DNA from: Trebouxia sp. TZW2008
Taxonomy: Eukaryota > Chlorophyta > Trebouxiophyceae > Trebouxiales > Trebouxiaceae
NCBI GenBank assembly: GCA_002118135.1
Contig: BDIU01000554.1
Span: forward strand, 1-56,720
Direction of reading: 5' to 3'
Length of the DNA: 56,720 nucleotides
Under the pieces are notes generated by a model, which searched no databases, was not told where the DNA came from, and worked only from the letters and a program-made list of their open reading frames with translations. This document shows positions 22,476 to 33,690 of the stretch, in pieces (positions within the stretch are counted from its first letter, which is position 1; every line of letters starts with the position of its first letter). Both the position numbers and the translations under genes were made by a program.

Positions 22476-22621
22476 TGTTGCTGTTGCTGGTCTTCTTCTT
22501 CTTGCTTGCTTGATGAATGTCGCCTCTTCTTCTCTTTATGAGAACGCACGCTTTGGCGCGGTTCAAACGAGGCCTTAGACAGCGCAGATTGATGCTGTAA
22601 ATGTAGGCGCTTGAGCACAGC
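22400..22621 (-). CDS. Gln-rich short ORF, possible first exon
   Basis: Two overlapping frames exist. One starts at an ATG near 22623 and ends in a run of Gln encoded by CAA/CAG. The other reads LKRLHLQHQSALSKASFEPR, then a basic HKEKKRRHSSSKQ and QQQQQ. The repeat at about 22430-22480 is a CAG/CAA microsatellite. The gene would be divergent from the F-box/LRR gene at 22750 with about 130 bp between. Without splice partners this remains tentative. Confidence 0.3.
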
Positions 22622-22749
22622 ATGTGTGTAGGATGACTCGGTGTCCAGAACGCTCGAGGACTCTTGCTACGTTTCTCGTCAACAGCAGATGATCAGGGAC
22701 GCAAATTGACTGTTCAGCGACAGCAGCGCCTTCTCATCTTTACGCGGGG

Positions 22750-24018
22750 ATGGCTGCGCGACATCAGGATACAGTGTCATTAAGCCCGGAGTTGTGGGCC
22801 CATATCTTTGCTTTCCTGGACGAGAATCACACGCCTTTCGAGTCCTGGAAAGAACCTGTCTTGTCAAGTGAGGGTTTGCAGCGGAGGCTGGTGCTCAGAA
22901 CTGTATGCAAAAGTTTCAATGCGGTGCACGCGACTCATCTGCGACGGCTTACAATAAGGGAGGACATTTCGGATATGGCTTTACCGAGCTTGCTTGCTTG
23001 GACGCGTCGCAGCAACCCCTCGCTGACAAGTCTGCAAATTGGTTGCACGGACACTTCTGTCGTCACGGCTGTATTGGCAACACTAGCTTATGCGGACACG
23101 CCTTTGACAATGCTGGAGGCAGATCTTTCGAACGTCCCTAAAGCCTTCCCCTTGCAACTGATCTCTGCTTTTAGACTGCTCACAGGTTGTTCGCTGATGA
23201 CAAGGGTCAGGCAGGATCTAACACCTTTGCAACATCTGCCACACTTGACAGACTTGTTCCTGCAAGGAGCGTTTTGTCACCTTGACAAACTGGCACACCT
23301 GACTCAGCTTTGCTTGTACGATTGCACAAACATGAAGTGCACAGCAGACTGTAAGTTTGTGTCTGTGTTGGAGGAGTTGAGCCTTGTCTTGACTAACCTT
23401 CAGGGCCTACATGAACGTGGGCTGTCTGCTTGCTGTCAACTCAAAAGGCTGACAGTTGAAGATTCAACCCTGAGTGACAGAAAGCAGAATGGACAATTTG
23501 CTGAAGGAGTTGTCCCGGCAAACATTTCCTTCATTACAGGGCTCAATATGCTGGAACTCAAGTTTGCAATTGCGGAAAACCCTCCTCTGATCTGGATTGC
23601 TCAACTCGTGTCCCTGCAGACTCTTGATGTGACCTATGAAAGTTTCGAGAATGCTTTCCTTCAGCACTTGTCAACATTGACAAATTTGACCAGCTTGAGC
23701 GTAAACACTGAGCGTTACTCGTCAGAAGTGGTAGAGGGCTGCATTTCTCTAAATTTGCATTGGCAGCTATGGCAAAGCTTGAAGTGTTTGTCTATCTTAG
23801 GTGTACCCGTGTCCTTTGGACAGAACAGCTTGAGTCTTTTGCAGCTGGATTGTTTGACGCATGTCACCTTTGAGGTGATGCCTGTTTCCAGCAGGGATAT
23901 GGCATATTTTGCTGACATCCTGTACCAGTTTAGTAGCTCCCGCCCAGATGTTTGCTTGTGTGTCAATGATGTGCAGTTAGGTGCCAGGGTATGGAGTCGG
24001 CATGACGCCAAACACTAA
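22750..24018 (+). CDS. F-box/leucine-rich repeat protein
   Basis: This is a single open frame of 422 codons starting at ATG 22750. Residues about 10-75 look like an F-box (LSPELWAHIFAFLDE, then RRLVLRTVCKSFNAVHA). After it come irregular leucine-rich repeats (HLPHLTDLFLQG, LAHLTQLCLYDC, LVSLQTLDVTYE, LSTLTNLTSLSV). Such proteins usually bind SKP1 through the F-box and select substrates for ubiquitination through the LRRs; the target is unknown. It has no intron, in contrast to most neighbours, which may reflect retroposition. A frameshifted partial paralogue lies at 8000-8580. Confidence 0.9.
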   Translation: MAARHQDTVSLSPELWAHIFAFLDENHTPFESWKEPVLSSEGLQRRLVLRTVCKSFNAVHATHLRRLTIREDISDMALPSLLAWTRRSNPSLTSLQIGCTDTSVVTAVLATLAYADTPLTMLEADLSNVPKAFPLQLISAFRLLTGCSLMTRVRQDLTPLQHLPHLTDLFLQGAFCHLDKLAHLTQLCLYDCTNMKCTADCKFVSVLEELSLVLTNLQGLHERGLSACCQLKRLTVEDSTLSDRKQNGQFAEGVVPANISFITGLNMLELKFAIAENPPLIWIAQLVSLQTLDVTYESFENAFLQHLSTLTNLTSLSVNTERYSSEVVEGCISLNLHWQLWQSLKCLSILGVPVSFGQNSLSLLQLDCLTHVTFEVMPVSSRDMAYFADILYQFSSSRPDVCLCVNDVQLGARVWSRHDAKH

Positions 24019-24299
24019 CAGTTTGTACTATAAACAGGACTACGCTTGTCAGGGCCAAACCGAGTTCATGGAGTGTTGATCCAGTCGCCTGACAGTTCTG
24101 TCGTGACCAATTCTGCATAACTTGCTTGACTGTCAGATGTAGAGTGCGCATGCCTTACGCAAGGTTGCTGCACATTCGAATTGGCGAGGGCCTGACAACC
24201 GGGGCTTGGTTGAATAGTTGCTGATGTAGCATGCTTGCCATTTTCAAGCGTTGTGAAAACGCTGCAAATGCAATGAACGGCCATAGCTGTAGCACAAGC

Positions 24300-24783
24300 T
24301 AACTGGCTGAATGCTGCCTCTTCTTCTCCTGATGACAACAACAAGCGTTTGAGCAAGCGTTCTGCTAGCATGACAGATAGCTGTTTGCATCTGCTGGCCA
24401 GCTGGCAGCCTTCAAACACGCCACTGATCTGGCTAGATCATTGCCATGTGACAGCTATCACATTCATGCATTCGAAATATGTGGAAGACCGGCTCAGAGG
24501 CCCAGCTAGGTATGTACTGGAGCAATCAACTATTTCCAACCACGCTAACACCTGTGCAAATCATTCGTACTAGATCTATGGAATGGAGAGGTTCTTGTAT
24601 ACAATTGTCTGCCAAACGTCTCTGCGTCTACCCTTGGCTTGTCACAAATGTGCCGCAAGCCTTGCTTTGCATAGTGTTCTGTTTTTTGCAGCGCACTTGT
24701 GCCGCCATGGCAAGCTCCTGCAGCAGGCTTTGCAAATTCAATACGTCCATCTGCCGATCTCGCATCAGTCTTGAGAACCAGTC
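24300..24783 (-). CDS. Partial minus-strand gene with helical exons
   Basis: The clearest exon is 24783-24697, after a TTTTTCAG acceptor and before a GTGCGC donor. It encodes DWFSRLMRDRQMDVLNLQ followed by SLLQELAMAAQ, an amphipathic helix. A second candidate, after a CAG acceptor at 24390, encodes LSVMLAERLLKRLLLSSGEE in one frame, but the phases of the two were not reconciled. Further exons may lie upstream near 24840-24881. I do not recognise the protein. Confidence 0.35.
24461..24545 (-). mobile_element. SINE-like dispersed repeat, copy 3
   Basis: ATTCATGCATTCG is followed by GGCTCAGAGGCCCAGCTAGG, TATGTACTGGAGCAATCAAC and TATTTCCAACCAC. It matches the copies at 43535 and 44655 over about 80 bp. 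Confidence 0.65.
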
Positions 24784-24949
24784 CTGAAAAACATCATCTG
24801 TCTGTCAGTGTACATCTTGGCTTGTATTGCTGTCTTACCTCGAGACATCAGCATTGGAGCGCCTTAGCCTTTGCACTTGCACTGCAAATGGGGCAAATTA
24901 AAATGCTGGCAGCGTTGTCTGGGAGTGTTCAGCTCCATGGCCTGCACTG

Positions 24950-26100
24950 ATGCAGGCAAGATGAAGACCACAATAACGGTGGCCGCAACTGGAGCAACTG
25001 CAGCGGCAACACCATGTCATGATCGGTAATGATGAACGATGCTTGCCTGTAATCATGCAACAATGCAACATCATGTAATGATTGTCACATGCCAGCAGTC
25101 AACAGTCCGTCCACCTGTCTGTACTATTGGTGGGCACACAGCACATGTACTAAAAGCAAGCACCACTGTAATATTCAGTAGACGATTTAAGACGAAGGGC
25201 TGACCATGAATCTGTATTCTGCAGCCTACTTTATCCATCACTGTACTCCATAGCCAGCCTGATTTTATGACAAGTTCTGTAAGTATTGTTCCAGCTTCTG
25301 CACACCACATACTGCAGCTCTACATCTTTCTGCCAGGCAGTTAGCTGCAGCTGATCAGACTCATCAGCATGTTGGTGGTATGGGCTGCATTGCATTCAGC
25401 TAAATGTGCCATTGCAACAAACAGACAATTCTCAGCCTGCAAACTGTATCTACTGCCGTGTTGTCAGCTGGAGACTCAGCAGTCTTTGCAGTCTAGCCAA
25501 TGTACAGACGGCACACACGGCGACAGGCATTGGAATGCACACAGCATGAAGACAGACTGCTCTTGCGCAGGGATTGTACTGAAACACTGTTGCATTGCTT
25601 GTTTTGGTTAGTCTAAGGGTATGCTGATGAAGCTGGGTATGAGCAACGGCCATCAGGACCAACGTGTCATATGATTGAAGTCGCACAGCAACTCTGCATA
25701 CAAGGAGCTTTTTTCATGGCAAATATCACATGGCAAGGTTTGCCAAGGGCTTGACTCCATGCCCAAGCTGTTTTGTGCAGCATCCTAAGAACGTTAAAAA
25801 GCAACCAACTCTTCAACTAAAAAAGCTGCATGCTGTGTTATAGCTGCTGCCGCCAGTCAGTGTGTCATCTGCCGCAGCAAGATGCTGAAAAGCGACTGCC
25901 TTTGCATCAGAACAGCTTAGCATGAGATTCATTGAGCTTCCTCTTGTGCTGCTGCTGCTGCTACAATTTGTCTGAATGCTGGGTGGACATAACTGATGTC
26001 AGAGAAGTGAGGAAAGTTGCGTGGTGTGTGGTGTTGCTTTCAAGGGAAGACCCGCAAAACAAACAGGCCTTCATGGATAATATTGAGAGAACATGAGAGG
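24950..26100. other. No supported gene
   Basis: Short frames on the minus strand (25071-25310 and 25450-25686) have no clear exon boundaries. Three short AT-rich or CTG-rich stretches (for example near 25950) are present. Nothing else is recognisable. Confidence 0.4.
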
Positions 26101-26840
26101 CTGAAGGGGCAGGTATGACTGCTTGAAAGGTAAGCACTGTTGCTGAAACACAGCGTAAAGCTGCTATGGACAGCTCCACAAGGGCTGCTGTGGGTAGCCC
26201 TGGCTGCAGGACTATTAGAAGAAGCACTGGCTGCAGGGCTGTTGAGAAGAGCCCTGACTGCTGGTGATAGCGCTGTTGTCAAAAGCCTTGATTGGAAGCT
26301 TGCTCTGGGTAGACCTGATACCGCAGGATTTGTTCTGAAATCCCCTGGGGACGGCCCATCAGGCTCTGCTGTGCACGCTTTGCAGATGCTCTTGACTGGC
26401 CTTATCCAGACCCTCCTTCCTGATATTGATAATGTGGATGCAGACCATTCTGTGGCTGCTGAGAGCCTTGCATAGCAGGGCTCCAGCCATGGCCCTGCCC
26501 CAGGGCACGTTGATAGGGCTGCTGTGGAAAGCCCCGAGGACCAGCCCTAGGACAACAGGGCTGAGGTTCCTAGCCATTCAAGCTCCCTGCTGACTCATGA
26601 CCACAGTACCAGCTGGGCTGACAAGAGTTGGTCCAGTGGGGCTGGCGTGACTCATGGGCAGGCCAGCATTACTCATTATGAGTAAGAAGTCTGGCAAGGT
26701 GAGGAAGAGAACCCTCAGCAGTTCAGGGAGGGCTGAAAGGCTGTCAGAAGAGGACTGGATTGACCCATGCAGCTGTCTGACTGCCACAAGTCAGTTTGAA
26801 ACACACCTACGGCAGATATTCAGTGTGTTGCATTGCTAGT
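26100..26840 (+). pseudogene. Decayed low-complexity coding stretch
   Basis: The plus strand has Ala/Leu-rich then Ser/Pro/Asp-rich coding style (GLLEEALAAGLLRRALTAG; PGHVDRAAVESPEDQP; THDHSTSWADKSWSSGAG; MSKKSGKVRKRTLSSSG), but the frame is broken by stops at about 26475 and 26550 and by frame changes. Its composition resembles the tail of the protein at 10910-18790. It may be a degenerate gene or exons whose joins I cannot see. Confidence 0.35.
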
Positions 26841-27172
26841 GTCAAAGCTATTGTCAACAAGCAGAGCTTGAAATTCATAAACAAAAGCGCCACTTTACAC
26901 AAGACTGAGCTTTATTTCAGCGCCGCCCGTACCTAAATCAATGCATTGCTTCAGCAGCAGTATGAACAGGCATCTGCAGGCGCATGTTAAGTCATCTTGG
27001 CTGATACAAGCGAAACACCTGGATCTATTTCTAACACAGGAAGCAGGCGCATGTGCACGTAAACAAGGGCAGGCGCATTACAGGGCGCATGCTGAAAGGC
27101 AAGGCACACTCAGTGCAGCAGAGTGCAAAGAAGATGAAGGGTGTACGTTGAGCATCAACAGCAGGGCCACTG

Positions 27173-27872
27173 CTAGCGGTCCAAAAGACTACATAAGTAC
27201 AAAGTGACCAAAGTTGCAATCATTCCCAAGCCAGAGAAAGCTGTGCTTGCCAAACCAGCCACTGGCTTATACGCATAGCTCTTTAGACCTAACAAGTTGC
27301 TACAGCTGTTGATGGGGAAGCAAGCATCAGCCAGCAGGAGCTGCTGTTGGCAATGCATTAAGGGGTCAGTGAATGTGAGGTCGCACATCGCAAAGTGATC
27401 AACTGAGTCTGCTGTATGGCCTATAGAAACAGGGTGAGGCATACCTGTTGCCTATTTCGCGTTCGCGCGGGCACAGGTATCGACTCATCCATCACATAGG
27501 GAAGCCATAACAACCAACTACGTACGGAAGCCATAACAGGCCTGCTGTGAGAAGAGCAGTCGCTCGCAACTGAGCTGGCAGTCTGTATCAGGTGCCTCTG
27601 CACAGAATCAGTGCTAAAACCTTGGCTTCCTTTGTTTCACATTTGTTTTTACAACGCACATTTCCTATTTTTTCAACAAATTTTCTACACTGGTTGCTAG
27701 CGCTGCCAGCATTGTAGATGCTGACTTGCAAGCAGTCTGAGGTCACAGCTATCTTGCTTCTGCCTACATTGACCATCACGACCATGACAGCAATCAGATA
27801 GATGGTCAGCACACCCAGAAACCCCTGCAGCAAGCAACACCTGTGTCCAAAACCAGCAAGGGTGCTCTGCAA
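27173..27872 (-). CDS. Small membrane protein, partial model
   Basis: One exon near 27840-27600 follows a CAG acceptor and contains a transmembrane segment GFLGVLTIYLIAVMVVMVNV, then a Cys-containing loop (CRKFVEKIGNVRCKNKC). A second exon, after a CAG acceptor near 27415, reads CDLTFTDPLMHCQQQ, then INSCSNLLGLKSYAYKPVAG, then a second membrane segment GLGMIATLVTLYLCSLL and a stop. Paired Cys residues between hydrophobic segments recall tetraspanins, but no CCG motif was seen. The start and upstream exons are not defined. Confidence 0.45.
27430..27490 (+). mobile_element. Short dispersed repeat, copy 3
   Basis: The plus strand reads GTGAGGCATACCTGTTGCCT, then CGCGTTCGCGCGGGCACAGG and TATCGACTC. 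This is the reverse complement arrangement of the copies at 3964 and 21213. It lies between the two membrane-protein exons. Confidence 0.5.
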
Positions 27873-27999
27873 GGTGCTGCCGGTTCATGCAAGATAATTG
27901 TTGCCAAACACATTAGGCTACTGCTCCCAAATACTGGTAGCCGGAGCAGGTCCAGGCTTGGAAGTAGGGCCTGAAGGTGTCATGCATGAATTGCTGTGT

Positions 28000-28583
28000 A
28001 GGCTGGGGTAAGAGGGAGCAATTTGATCGAAATAAATAGGTCCACAATCAGAGAAAACAGAACGTAACGATCATGGGCTGGAGAGATGGAGGAATGACTT
28101 GACCTGAAACAGGATCATACCAAGGACCTTTACCCTAAACAGTTCTGGTCTACTTTAGAAGGGCGCAATGATAAGAAAACGTCTACTGCTCCTGTTGTGT
28201 CATGCAGCGCATCGCTGGCGCCTCCATCAGATCGTTGCTGTGACCACTCAAGCTACCAGCACCTGCTCCAATGCCCAGAGCTGACATGACATGGGTGAAT
28301 CGATATGGTACAATGATATATGCAATGTGCCAATTTGTTTCATATCAACAATGGACATACCGCTCCTGATGTGTCATGCAGCATCTCCATCATGATCATT
28401 GCTGTGACCACTCAAAGTAGCAGCAGCTGCTGCAGCGCTGAGAGCTGACATGACAGGGGTGACCAGATATAATTGTGTATGCCCACTTAAGTTTGCCTTT
28501 GGTGAATTCACTGAGGTTGCTGAAAGGCAGGCATATGTGGTTATGAGCCTCTTCAAGCCTGTCATTGACAGTGTATGTATTGC
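28000..28583. other. Gap with a local near-duplication
   Basis: Two similar stretches, about 28185-28310 and 28365-28460, share GTGTCATGCAGC, CTCCATCA, TGACCACTCAA, GCTGACATGACA and GGGTGA in the same order. It is another tandem duplication of about 180 bp. No exon was identified. Confidence 0.5.
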
Positions 28584-28924
28584 AGGCTGCTTCAGTCAAA
28601 GCCTCAGTCGAAGTGGTCATGATTGGCATCATGGAACACCCTCCCGTGCTCGATACAAATGGTTTGGACAGCACAGGACCGAACTGGTTGGAGACAGCCC
28701 ATTGCACCAGTACGTACCTAGATGAGCCTGCTGAGCCTGTCTGGCACACGAATGAAAAGAATGAGAATGAATGGAACGATGAGCTTGTCGCCCAATTGCC
28801 TGCAACTTGCAAAGTCCTGCAGAGGTCTGCTCAGTGGGAAAGGCGGCACACTCTGAAGCCACCTTCGAAGTGTCCCTATGTGCTGCACAGTTCCAGACGC
28901 TGCAAGAGTCGCCATTGCTGTGAG
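28584..28924 (+). CDS. Hypothetical protein interrupted by a SINE-like insertion
   Basis: After a TTGCAG acceptor near 28585 the frame reads AASVKASVEVVMIGIMEHPP and continues to GLDSTGPNWLETA. A SINE-like repeat then lies at 28684-28774. A later frame, about 28815-28924, reads EVCSVGKAAHSEATFEVSL and ends at a TGA. The two parts may be exons of one gene with the repeat in the intron. No family is recognised. Confidence 0.3.
28684..28774 (+). mobile_element. SINE-like dispersed repeat, copy 4
   Basis: TTGGAGACAG is followed by CCAGTACGTACCTAGATGAG, CCTGCTGAGCCTGTCTGGCA and a run of GAATGA-type units. It is in the same orientation as the copy at 12131. Confidence 0.65.
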
Positions 28925-29586
28925 CTATCAAATGGAATTCGGATTCACCATTTCTGAAAGAGGCGGTAAAGGGCTACCAGAACTTAGAAGAAGCCTCCGT
29001 CGCAGAAGCCCTCAAAAAGTGCGTTGCGGAGCCTGTCTGGGTGCTTGGCGGCGGCAGCTTCGCACGCAAAGGCCACAATTCGTACTGTGGGCAAGAAGAT
29101 AAGCTGTGATATTGACGCTGCTGCACAATACGCTCGACTTGCAGAAGGATGTTCACATCCCTGGTGCTGCAGCTAGGCTCGACCGCTCATTGCAGCATGG
29201 CAAGCAACCGAAAAGTCGATTGCTGAAAGCATACCCCTCTAACGTGGTTAGCTCAGCGTAGTCGCATCCTGGTCGACGCTTGAGGCATATATGGTCGATC
29301 ACCGCTACGGCTGCTTAGGCAAACGCAAGGACTGCAGCTGCTGAGACCGGCACGTGGCTAAAGTTGTCCATGGCGCCGATACTGGGACGCAGAAGTAAAA
29401 GAATCCATCGCCTCCGCGCGGCTCTGCAAAGCCATTCTGTGCATTCCATGGCAACATGACTAACGGCGGTTCAAACTTGATCCTCCGAGGAGCCGTGCCT
29501 TTCGCATGCGCACGCGGTGAGTTTGTGGCTTTTCGTAGAACGCGATAGGTATCGCGAGCGTTGTTCTTAGTGTCAGTTGCTTTGTC

Positions 29587-31303
29587 ATGGTCGTCAGTGC
29601 TTCAAATAAGTTTCCAGCAGCTCGACAGGCTTTGAAAGACGCACAGAGAGGGATCTATGCCGCGGATGTCTGGTCTGAAGTTGACTTTGGATCCTGCAGC
29701 TTTTCTTCCGAGAACGCAAACTTCTTGGCAGCAAAACAATGGCTCGCCTCGGCTTTCCAAGGCCATCGAATGGAGACTGCACTCACGGAGACTGCTATTG
29801 TCACCACATGTGCAGACAAAGGAAACTTGCCATTGGCAGCGTGCACAGCGGTTGTGCCCATTGTGCATTGCGGCAACTCGCGCTTGGAATGCAAAATGAC
29901 AGCTGAGCGCCGTGGCAGAGGTGCCGGCGGGGCCAAACCAAAGGACAAATCAGAGCTTCCTTGTCTTGAGAAGAAGGGTCCAGACTCATGGAGTATCAAG
30001 GCAAGCCATGGTCATAGCTGCAAGGGGCTGCTCATGCCATATACCAACTTCAGTCTGTATTGTTCTGCAGATCTTTCCACCAAATTGCTGCTCCTCAGCA
30101 TGCATTTTGGCACTGTATTTGGAGATCAAGCTGGACATATACTCTCAACCTGATGGGCCGACATTCTGCTATAATCTGTTTCGGGTGACTCAGTGTTCAG
30201 ATGGACAGCTGCAGAACGGACCAGCAGTGAAAAGTTGGGTGAATGCAGTCAAGGCTGCACTCACGCCAGCCTCCCACTTTCAGCACTTCTGTGCCTAGAT
30301 TGCCAGCAACTCAGAAAACACAAACAGCACAGCTTCAGCTGTCAATTGCTCACTGCAACAACAGTCACACCACCCAGAGGCATGCATGACAGCTGTACAG
30401 GTAATTTGTATTGCTGCATTTGCATCTGTCTTGCAGATTGTGCGAAAAAATTGAGCTAAACAGACAGCATCGCTTCTGGAGGTTTTCAAACATGCGGCTC
30501 CATGAGATTATGACAACTTGCAGGCTGATGCCTATTCAATGCGCATTGGAGCGCTAGAGCAGCAATTTCAAGGAATGAACATAACCATCGCAAACATCGC
30601 CAACAGACAACAAGACCAAGACGCTGCAATTAGCAACATTCACAGCATGGTATGCTCCTTCGAATTTGAATGAATTCAGACTTGGCCTGCCCACTATGAA
30701 GTGCATTGCATGCTTCATATTGTGTCCCTGACATTGCAACATTGTGCAGGTTGATGACCATTCTCATGATCTGATGAACCTCAATATTCACACAAACGCC
30801 ACTCATGCTTTGAGTCCAACCTTGATGTTCAATGGATGGATAAACAAATCAAGGTACAGGAATTTTGCCAGCAGGCTGTTGGAACTTCAGGCATCAAAGC
30901 AAACTACTGGTTGCTTGAGGCATCACTCATAGCATGCATCCTCTGCTTTGCCTGGGCTCTCTGTGTATATGCTCATGCTTGAGAAGCTTCCATCTGCAAA
31001 TGTGCCTTTGTGCAATTCTGAAAGCATCTTGATCAAGACGCTGATGGTGATGCAGCATTGTCATCTCCTAGCTGAATTCACGGCTGCTCTGGCGACAATT
31101 GCTCAAGCAGTCCACAATGGACACAGTGTCAAGTCTACGATGATCAGTCTGTGAAACAGCATCAATTGCAGGCACCAACAACTCATGTGTATAAGAAATA
31201 TGGCTGACAATTTGCAGGCCAGCTCAGGAGCAGCATGTCGTTGCCATGAGTCAAGCGCCTAGTGTGAGCTTGTCAGCCATAAGCCTTCCATCATCAGCCT
31301 TTG
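29587..31303 (+). CDS. Unrecognised multi-exon protein, 5' part
   Basis: The ATG at 29587 opens exon 1 (29587-30000), MVVSASNKFPAARQALKDAQ, containing a basic Arg/Gly patch and ending SWSIK before a GC donor (AAG|GCAAGC). Later exons are about 30209-30238, 30299-30400, 30524-30649 (a helical segment SMRIGALEQQFQGMN), 30750-30853 and 31218-31303 (Ser/Pro-rich). Phases are 0 up to the 30750 exon, which ends in phase 2 and joins correctly to 31218. Downstream exons are likely, for example Ser/Pro-rich sequence near 31510-31630 and a frame at 31671-31865, but these were not joined. The product may be a nuclear or cytoplasmic regulatory protein; no domain was recognised. Confidence 0.6.
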
Positions 31304-33690
31304 GTAATGCACCCATCGGTGAGGACTCGAGTTGCACTTATGTTTGGCTCATGGACCTTACGTCGCATCTGGTCTAATGGCATGCAATCAGTTGAGAATG
31401 GTGTGAAACAGTCACAATGCTCATCAACAGTACATGGAAGACACTTCTGACCTGTTGTGCATTGTCTCCTGGGAAGCCTTCTCTTTCGATATGAGAAGTT
31501 AGTCTCCCTCATGTCAAAAGCTTCCTAGTCCGCAGCAGTTCTTGTCTCTGTCCAACCCAAGTGTTGCGCCTGCAGATGCAATGTCAATGGGACCATCCAC
31601 GCCTCGATCGCAGAGTTGCTCAGCCAGCTTCAGATCATAGTCCACTGCATCACATGACAGAACCAGAGCTTTGCTTGCAAACCTTCAATTCCCAGAGTAC
31701 ACTACAGCATTGACTGGAGAGAGTCTTGCCCCACACGTCGCAAAAGCGCTGCACGCTGTTCACTCTCGCCACCAGGATTCTCTGCGATTGGCAAAGGCTA
31801 TGTGGCCCAATTCTCCTGACGCTTCAAGATCAAATCAGAAAAAGCTGGCAAGTTCCCTGCCTTGACATGTGTTTCTGCTGGGTTTACAGCACAAATCCAC
31901 CACATGACTGCAGTCACTGAAGCTTGCTTGATCTGTGCATGCTTGCAGAACTAAAGTTGTCGTTGGGTGTCTTTGAGGACAGCCATTTCTGTGAGAACTT
32001 CCAGAAATATTGATGCTTGCCACAGCAGGCAGCTGTTTGATGCCTGGTGTGAAAACAGTGCAGTCTGCTTGCCATGCATGTATCAGCATGTACATATGTA
32101 CATATGTATGCGCACAGACTGACTTTACTTGACCACGCTGAATGCATGTACAGATTTCATGGCATGCATTATGAGCGGCAGTTCAGACACTGACAGCACC
32201 ATTCAGTCAAGACCAGAATGTGTGAATGCCGGTACAGTACTGTGAGCATCATTAATTCATGTTTGTCAAAAAAAGTTGAGTTTGCAGATTTGTTGCAGGT
32301 GATGCAGGCCCTATATGTCCTTGAGAAGGCTGGGGTTGCTGCAAAAGATCAGCAAGATGGTGTAAGCTGGCATCTTGTGATGCAGAGCGCCATTGCATGA
32401 TCTCGCCTGCATTGTGATCTCACTACATGAAGTCTGCATCTGTCACCTTGCTTGCAGCCAGAATCAGCTGTTCAAGTTACATGGCACAGCTGAAGTTATT
32501 GTTTGGTTGACCTGTTTGATCTGCAAGTTTTGTGGTACATTTCAGCCTGCTGTGCTGTTTGTTGTATTATCATAGCATTTGAGTTCCTGATTGTGTGACT
32601 CGCCCTGGTTTCAGCAAGGAGGTATCAGGAGGGGTGACCTTTGGTATCTCAGTGGTTCTGTCAGGTATAGAGAAGAACAAGAAAGCTCTACGCCGCTAGG
32701 CCTCATAACGGGATTGCTGCTTTCACAGGAGCAACCAGCAAGAAAATGTCAGCCCTTGTCTTTTGCGTCTAATGATTTGTCTTGCTTGGAGAGCTTTTCA
32801 AAACCTCCTAGACGCATTGTCACTGTGTCTACGTATCACAGACTGTGCATGCAGTGTTCAGTCAGCTTGTCAGCTGCAGCTTGCACAAAGTATACAGTCT
32901 TGAAACTCTATTGGATGCTGGTGTATATCGAGCTGTTAATTCCAGGATGTGACACAGGACTGTAAATTTGTACCCAGATATTGAGTATTCAGGGTTGCCT
33001 CCCGGGCAGAGTGTCACAGTTCCTTTTCATCCAGCTGTTAAAAGCATGACATGTCAATACTAGGCGTCATAATGGGAGCTTCTCTGGCTGTGAAGGACAC
33101 AACATCCCATTTCCACAATGTTTAGTTTCTGCGCTTTCCCAGTCAGATGTACAAGAGACGTTTTGCATTTTCAGTGACAGGCAAATGTAAAAAATGTTTG
33201 TCAGTGTCTGTTGTGTGCACGTGCAAGCCGTCTGATCAGTCAGCTCTGTTGCGCAAGGCCAACGGTCTCATACAGATGCCATGCTGATCAGATGGCTGGC
33301 AGACATGACAGGAAACATCAGTTGCAGAAATCCGTTTTGCCTGATGATGATGACCGTGACTGTCACGGGTGCAGCTGTAAGCTCAGCAGCAGAGCATAGT
33401 GCCATGCCTGTTTTGAACGGCGACATGCTTTCAGACCTAAAGCACAACTGCAGGAACAGGATTGGACTGCAAACTTGCAATGGGGCAGTTCCCAATCATC
33501 TTCTTCTAAGCTGACATAATGATCCATCTAGGCGTGAAGTCACAAAGGCAAAGGATATTTCGCTACCTTGCCTCCCACACCAGTCGGTCGATACCGTGTT
33601 ACAGATTCGCATAGTCAACGTTTGCACCTGCAAGTCAGCGCTGCTTTTCTGCAAACAACGCGCATTGCGAAGAGGCGCAGTGATCTAGAC
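31304..33690 (+). other. Probable continuation of the 29587 gene, then bZIP upstream region
   Basis: Exon-like stretches include 31671-31865 (FPEYTTALTGESLAPHVAKA) and 32300-32362, after a TTGCAG acceptor (VMQALYVLEKAGVAAKDQQD). A frame at about 32728-32880 reads EQPARKCQPLSF. A short repeat CTACGCCG.TAGGC.TCAT.ACGGGA near 32687 recurs near 53560 and in part near 33062. From about 33200 to 33690 no exon is clear and the sequence is probably the bZIP promoter and 5' leader. Confidence 0.35.

Noticed and set aside
27173..27872. Tetraspanin assignment
   Set aside because: Hydrophobic segments and Cys pairs fit loosely, but the CCG motif and four defined membrane segments are not seen.
29220..29290. 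Possible tRNA (GTGGTTAGCTCAGCG)
   Set aside because: Only an A-box-like match; no B box or foldable cloverleaf follows.
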